From: Bacillota bacterium
Lineage (GTDB): Bacteria > Bacillota > Clostridia > Lachnospirales > Lachnospiraceae
NCBI GenBank assembly: GCA_023428885.1
Contig: JAEYWQ010000072.1
Location: 1 to 7,649, forward strand
Reading direction: 5' to 3'
Length of the DNA stretch: 7,649 nt
In this document: positions 5,078 to 7,649 of the stretch, one piece after another
Layout: the number at the start of each line of letters is the position of its first letter
Numbering within the stretch: position 1 is the stretch's first letter
The notes under the pieces: generated by a model
Database searches by the model: none
What the model saw: the letters and a program-made list of their open reading frames with translations, nothing else
What the model was told of the DNA's origin: nothing
Position numbers and translations under genes: made by a program

Positions 5078-5878
5078 TCAAATTTTCTTTTCTGCTTCAT
5101 TTATATGTAATCTGATTGCTTCCTCATGCTTTTGACAATAGGCATAACTTTCATACATGAACTTTCTGATATTATTACATTGATAGTATTCTTCAATAAC
5201 ATCAAGTGCCATTCTGCCATCCAATTTCAAATCCAGAAAATAGCCATATACACATCCACCGTTCTCCCTTGGAAAATATGGGTTAATTGAGCTAAGTCTA
5301 TCATCACGCATAATACTTTCTACTACCATTTCACTTAAAATCCACTTTAATGATGGTCGTTCATACTCGGCATAGCTATCATTAAAATTATGATTCCATA
5401 CATGAAACCATAGATAATGAATAATCTCGTGGATTGAAATACCAATTGCACCACGCTCACTATTTAGATAGAAAATTTGAAAATATCGTTCCTTTAGAAA
5501 TCTTGGTGACACTGGATTTAGACATATCTCAGCTCTTAAATCATTAAACAGCAAATGTGAATCTACTTCAAATGCATCAGATAGAGCAGCTTCGATTTGT
5601 GATCTATATTTTCCCCAATGCTTGTTATATTTTTCAACGTTTTCATTTATCAAGGATTCTTGCTCGTGATATATTTCGTTTAATTCGTTGTAAATATGTT
5701 TTCTCTTTGCATTAAAATCAAGAGTCAGAAGTAAATCTTTATTTAGTGTTGGAAAAAAATAAAATAGAGAATTTGACCAATAAGGTGTTTCTCCCTCAGT
5801 TTGAAATGACATAATACTATCAATCATCGCCTGAAATCCTGGATTGACATATGTTATGTTTATAAACTCACCCCCCAA
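5078..5878 (-). CDS. Putative HExxH zinc metallopeptidase of unknown family
   Basis: The longest reading is 266 residues from TTG 5878. HEIIH (150-154) inside GISIHEIIHYLWFHVWNH is a zinc-metallopeptidase motif in a helix. SEMVVES (182-188), about 30 residues later, could supply the third ligand as Glu183, the gluzincin-type arrangement. A charged helical segment (58-105) precedes it. There is no signal peptide or membrane helix, so the protein is probably cytoplasmic. I do not recognise the family, and peptidase activity is inferred only from the motif. The start is doubtful. No Shine-Dalgarno precedes the TTG, while GGGGGTGAG lies inside the frame at codons 2-4 and points to a start a few codons later, where only ATA codons occur before Met18. 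The promoter is at 5909-5937, and a HAD gene stump follows 20 bases downstream. Confidence 0.75.
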   Translation of the reverse strand: MGGEFINITYVNPGFQAMIDSIMSFQTEGETPYWSNSLFYFFPTLNKDLLLTLDFNAKRKHIYNELNEIYHEQESLINENVEKYNKHWGKYRSQIEAALSDAFEVDSHLLFNDLRAEICLNPVSPRFLKERYFQIFYLNSERGAIGISIHEIIHYLWFHVWNHNFNDSYAEYERPSLKWILSEMVVESIMRDDRLSSINPYFPRENGGCVYGYFLDLKLDGRMALDVIEEYYQCNNIRKFMYESYAYCQKHEEAIRLHINEAEKKI

Positions 5879-5908
5879 TGTTAAATGTTGAGCTATCGAC
5901 TTATATAA

Positions 5909-5937
5909 ATAATATTAGCAATTTATTCACTAGACAA
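5909..5937 (-). promoter_or_regulatory. Promoter of the HExxH protein gene
   Basis: On the minus strand TTGTCT (5932-5937; four of six consensus) is followed after 17 bases by TATTAT (5909-5914; five of six). The leader would be about 25-30 nt. The -35 box overlaps the last codons of the upstream DUF3795-like remnant. Confidence 0.5.
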
Positions 5938-6121
5938 GTTTAAAAATTGTAGTACGTAACAGTTGCGTACTACATTTCTGGATTTTGGTATCATGATTCG
6001 CTTGCCACTCATAAAACTTATTAATTCTATCGCATGGATGACTTGAGCATTCAGTACACGTTGATATAGCTTTACTTATATTACAGCTTGTAATATCACA
6101 TTCCTTTGATAAGAAGAATCT
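5930..6121 (-). pseudogene. Start-less DUF3795-type cysteine-rich gene fragment
   Basis: A 63-codon open frame between TAA 6124-6122 and TAG 5932-5930 contains ECDITSCNISKAISTCTEC and then SSHPCDRINKFYEWQ. The cysteine spacing C-x4-C-x8-C-x2-C-x4-C, followed by an aromatic/acidic helix, is that of the C-terminal half of DUF3795 proteins, a putative zinc-binding family of unknown role. The N-terminal half, with the first cysteines, is absent, and there is no ATG, GTG or TTG before the cysteine block. The final residues after Cys50 run through a strong inverted repeat and probably do not belong to the original protein. I read it as a decayed gene truncated at both ends. Confidence 0.7.
5941..5974 (-). 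terminator. Hairpin with T-run upstream of the HExxH gene promoter
   Basis: TGTAGTACG (5948-5956) and CGTACTACA (5966-5974) form a perfect 9-bp stem with a 9-nt loop. The minus strand continues into ATTTTT, so this could terminate transcripts from the AraC-type regulator unit. Because it lies 11 bases upstream of a -35 box, it could instead be an operator bound by a dimeric regulator. Confidence 0.5.
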
Positions 6122-6144
6122 TTATTTAGTTTTACATATTAAGC

Positions 6145-6264
6145 TCATTTGCTATGCTTATATACTTTTATACCTATTTTCTTCATTAAGTCCTGCAATT
6201 GCTCTTTGTTCGTAACACGATAATTGAGCCAACCTCCGCTCCACAAGGATATTTGTTATCCCAT
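6145..6264 (-). pseudogene. Small ORF with optimal ribosome site but stop at codon 3
   Basis: AGGAGG (6269-6274) stands four bases before ATG 6264, only 24 bases after the regulator gene's stop, as expected for a co-transcribed small gene. The frame reads Met-Gly-TAA, then stays open for 36 codons. It starts QISLWSGGWLNYRV, continues with TNKEQLQDLMKKIG and ends KVYKHSK before TGA (6147-6145). The later part looks like genuine protein, with a charged amphipathic helix. A single-base change (TAT/TAC to TAA) or a small frameshift would explain it; the +1-type frame is also open for about 25 codons. Reinitiation at a TTG (codon 7) lacks a ribosome site. I cannot assign a family. Confidence 0.5.
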
Positions 6265-6288
6265 TACACCTCCTAAAACCATCAACAG

Positions 6289-7212
6289 CTATTTCTTCTT
6301 GATTGGTAGCCAAAACCTGTATTCTGCTTGAAATTCTTCGGGATTATCTGCTAAAAACCATTCCTTCTGAAAAATGTGCTCTTCTAAATAGGTTCGTTCG
6401 TTCAAATCAATGTCATAGTCCTCCATATCTAGCATGCATTCATATATGGTCTGCGATGATTTCTTCATCGATGAGCCTATATCTACGGTTCCGTTATCGT
6501 TGAATTCGTTCAGCACCACATCTCCTACAAGAAATAATCCCTTTGGAGCATCAATTACTTTCGCACCGAACATGTCTACATACTTACCTTCTTCACCATA
6601 CAAAAGCATCAAAGCATTATATTCGTGGAAATCCTCTTCACTACCTGCGGGATGATGTCCGTAAGGTGCATAACCGATGTACCTTCTAGCTTTATAGTCA
6701 TTCAAATTTTTTACAGCCCATTCGCGCATTCTATTCCACGCTTGCTTTTCAGGCTCCTTGCAATGTGCTTGAAAAGATACTACTTTTAAGTTGTTTAGTT
6801 CTTCAATACGAACCAACTGTTTTGAACCTATCATTATATTACCTCCGTTTATATTTATTTGGAAGGAGATTGGATGATAGGTCTTAGATATACCTAGCTT
6901 TCGAACGATAGTCGGCGGCATACCGTGAAATAGCTGAAACGCTCTTGTAAATGCCTCCGGAGATTCATATCCGTATTTTATAGCTAAATCGACTACCTTA
7001 ACATCGGTGTTTTTCAAATCTTCTGCAGCAAGTGACATTTTTCTGAACCGCACATAATCTCCAATTGTCATATCTGTCATGAAAGTAAACATTCTTTGAA
7101 AGCGAGTTAAAGAAGAACAGGCAATATGGGCAACTTCATGATAGTCGATTTTGCCCTCCAAATTTAACTCTATATAATTCAAAGCATCGTTCATCTTGCT
7201 TAGCCATTCCAT
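6289..7212 (-). CDS. AraC-family regulator with GyrI-like effector-binding domain
   Basis: With the start at ATG 7212 the protein has 307 residues. Residues 8-105 form an AraC-type DNA-binding domain with two helix-turn-helix units. The second reads VKVVDLAIKYGYESPEAFTR (71-90), followed by FHGMPP (95-100), the typical AraC signature. Residues about 133-305 resemble the GyrI-like/AraC_E_bind small-molecule domain (the SOUL/BmrR-C and Rob C-terminal fold). Such proteins (Rob-like) usually sense hydrophobic or cationic compounds and control exporters or nearby genes. A longer reading from TTG 7236 is rejected because GGAGGTGA (7221-7228) lies inside it, eight bases before this ATG. The target genes are not evident; the downstream genes are remnants. 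Confidence 0.9.
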   Translation of the reverse strand: MEWLSKMNDALNYIELNLEGKIDYHEVAHIACSSLTRFQRMFTFMTDMTIGDYVRFRKMSLAAEDLKNTDVKVVDLAIKYGYESPEAFTRAFQLFHGMPPTIVRKLGISKTYHPISFQININGGNIMIGSKQLVRIEELNNLKVVSFQAHCKEPEKQAWNRMREWAVKNLNDYKARRYIGYAPYGHHPAGSEEDFHEYNALMLLYGEEGKYVDMFGAKVIDAPKGLFLVGDVVLNEFNDNGTVDIGSSMKKSSQTIYECMLDMEDYDIDLNERTYLEEHIFQKEWFLADNPEEFQAEYRFWLPIKKK

Positions 7213-7220
7213 CGCTAATC

Positions 7221-7228
7221 TCACCTCC
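7221..7228 (-). promoter_or_regulatory. Shine-Dalgarno that fixes the AraC-type regulator start
   Basis: GGAGGTGA is fully complementary to the 16S rRNA 3' end and sits eight bases before ATG 7212. The upstream in-frame TTG at 7236 has no ribosome site, so initiation at the ATG is much more likely. Confidence 0.85.
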
Positions 7229-7395
7229 AACTGCAATATAGCATAGACTCTAAGATAATACCTTGCAAAAAAAATATGTTACTGCAAGTATTTGTTGTGG
7301 AAATTATATTAATAATCTATATACTATACATTCCTGTTTAAAAACCCTTAATGCAATATTAACATATCATATAAAATAAATCCAATATATCAGCA

Positions 7396-7411
7396 ATCGG
7401 TGTACACCAAT
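7396..7411. repeat. GGTGTACACC palindrome upstream of the regulator (operator-like)
   Basis: GGTGTACACC (7399-7408) is a perfect 10-bp palindrome. With its flanks, ATCGGTGTACACCAAT is symmetric at 14 of 16 positions. It lies about 190 bases upstream of the regulator start, which is far for simple repression but possible for an activator or an upstream gene's site. Confidence 0.3.
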
Positions 7412-7495
7412 TTCATTATTCACCTTTTACACTTCGATAAATGGTGTATGCTTTCTTCTTTATAACGGTTTTTAGTCTTTATAAGGAAATCAAAG

Positions 7496-7561
7496 AAGAT
7501 GGCTAAAGCACTTTTTAGGAGAAGAACTTTGAAAAAACTTATGTCGGCTTAGCTCCATCTT
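7496..7561. repeat. Long-loop inverted repeat
   Basis: AAGATGGCTAA (7496-7506) pairs with TTAG-CT-CCATCTT (7549-7561), an 11-bp stem with a two-base bulge around a 42-nt loop. The minus strand continues into a T-rich stretch (CTTTGATTT), so it could be a weak terminator for a gene beyond the window edge. Confidence 0.3.
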
Positions 7562-7649
7562 TTCCGAGGTGAAATTTAAATACAAAGGGAAATACTACTC
7601 ATACATTATTCATATTTTTGTATGAATGATACAAAAGCGTCGCAGACCC

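Larger units (their letters stand above)
7213..7649. other. Gene-free region upstream of the AraC-type regulator
   Basis: No convincing gene was found in these bases. A TATAAT on the minus strand (7303-7308) could be the regulator's -10 box with a leader of about 80 nt, but its -35 region is poor. An extended TGCTATATT (7235-7243) lies too close to the ribosome site. All three minus frames are open at the window edge for 12-16 codons, so the end of an upstream gene could lie at about 7600-7649 but cannot be assigned. A palindrome and a long inverted repeat are listed separately. Confidence 0.5.

Noticed and set aside
6303..6655. Two overlapping plus-strand open frames (66 and 73 codons)
   Set aside because: Both are opposite the effector-binding domain of the AraC-type regulator and lack ribosome sites and domains.
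7213..7236. Longer AraC-regulator start at TTG 7236
   Set aside because: The GGAGGTGA ribosome site lies inside that extension and points to ATG 7212.
7442..7554. Plus-strand mini-ORFs, a hydrophobic 21-codon frame and an overlapping MAKALFRRR frame of 17 codons
   Set aside because: The overlap and the hydrophobic composition suggested a small toxin, but there is no convincing ribosome site, antisense RNA promoter or known toxin pattern.
7599..7649. C-terminus of an upstream minus-strand gene
   Set aside because: All three minus frames are open over this short stretch, so no frame can be chosen without the sequence beyond the window.

Overview
The window is AT-rich DNA whose supported genes all lie on the minus strand. 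Strong Shine-Dalgarno sequences (AGGAGG, GGAGGTGA, GGAGGGG), several TTG/GTG starts, hairpin terminators and the gene families present all point to a low-GC Firmicute. My best guess is a clostridial genome (Lachnospiraceae/Clostridium-like), but this is inference; no rRNA or other phylogenetic marker is present. No CRISPR array, tRNA, rRNA, transposase or phage gene was found.

Reading in the direction of transcription, from high to low coordinates. (1) 7213-7649 is a non-coding upstream region with a palindrome and a long inverted repeat. (2) 6289-7212 encodes an AraC-type regulator with a GyrI-like effector-binding domain; its start is corrected here to an internal ATG. (3) 5930-6264 is a decayed stretch. 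It holds a small ORF with a superb ribosome site but a stop at codon 3, then a start-less fragment with the cysteine spacing of DUF3795 proteins. (4) 5078-5878 encodes a protein with an HExxH zinc-metallopeptidase motif. It is followed at once by a 16-codon stump of a HAD-superfamily phosphatase gene and a perfect 18-bp hairpin. (5) 2880-4804 is a compact three-gene operon with its own promoter: a small membrane protein, a SAM methyltransferase with an odd motif I, and a GNAT acetyltransferase. Tandem terminator-like hairpins follow. (6) 1537-2490 encodes a PfkB-family kinase that looks like pseudouridine kinase (PsuK), standing alone with a good terminator. (7) 1-1410 has a strong promoter, a ~180-nt leader with a folded element, and two consecutive P-loop kinase-like genes, the second cut by the window edge.

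The region reads as an accessory patchwork: short transcription units of mostly modification or kinase-type enzymes, several with their own promoter and terminator, separated by remnants of deleted genes. I see no single coherent pathway and no convincing new defence system. The items most worth a second look are the HExxH protein, the paired P-loop kinases behind a structured leader, the membrane protein/methyltransferase/acetyltransferase operon, and the three gene remnants.
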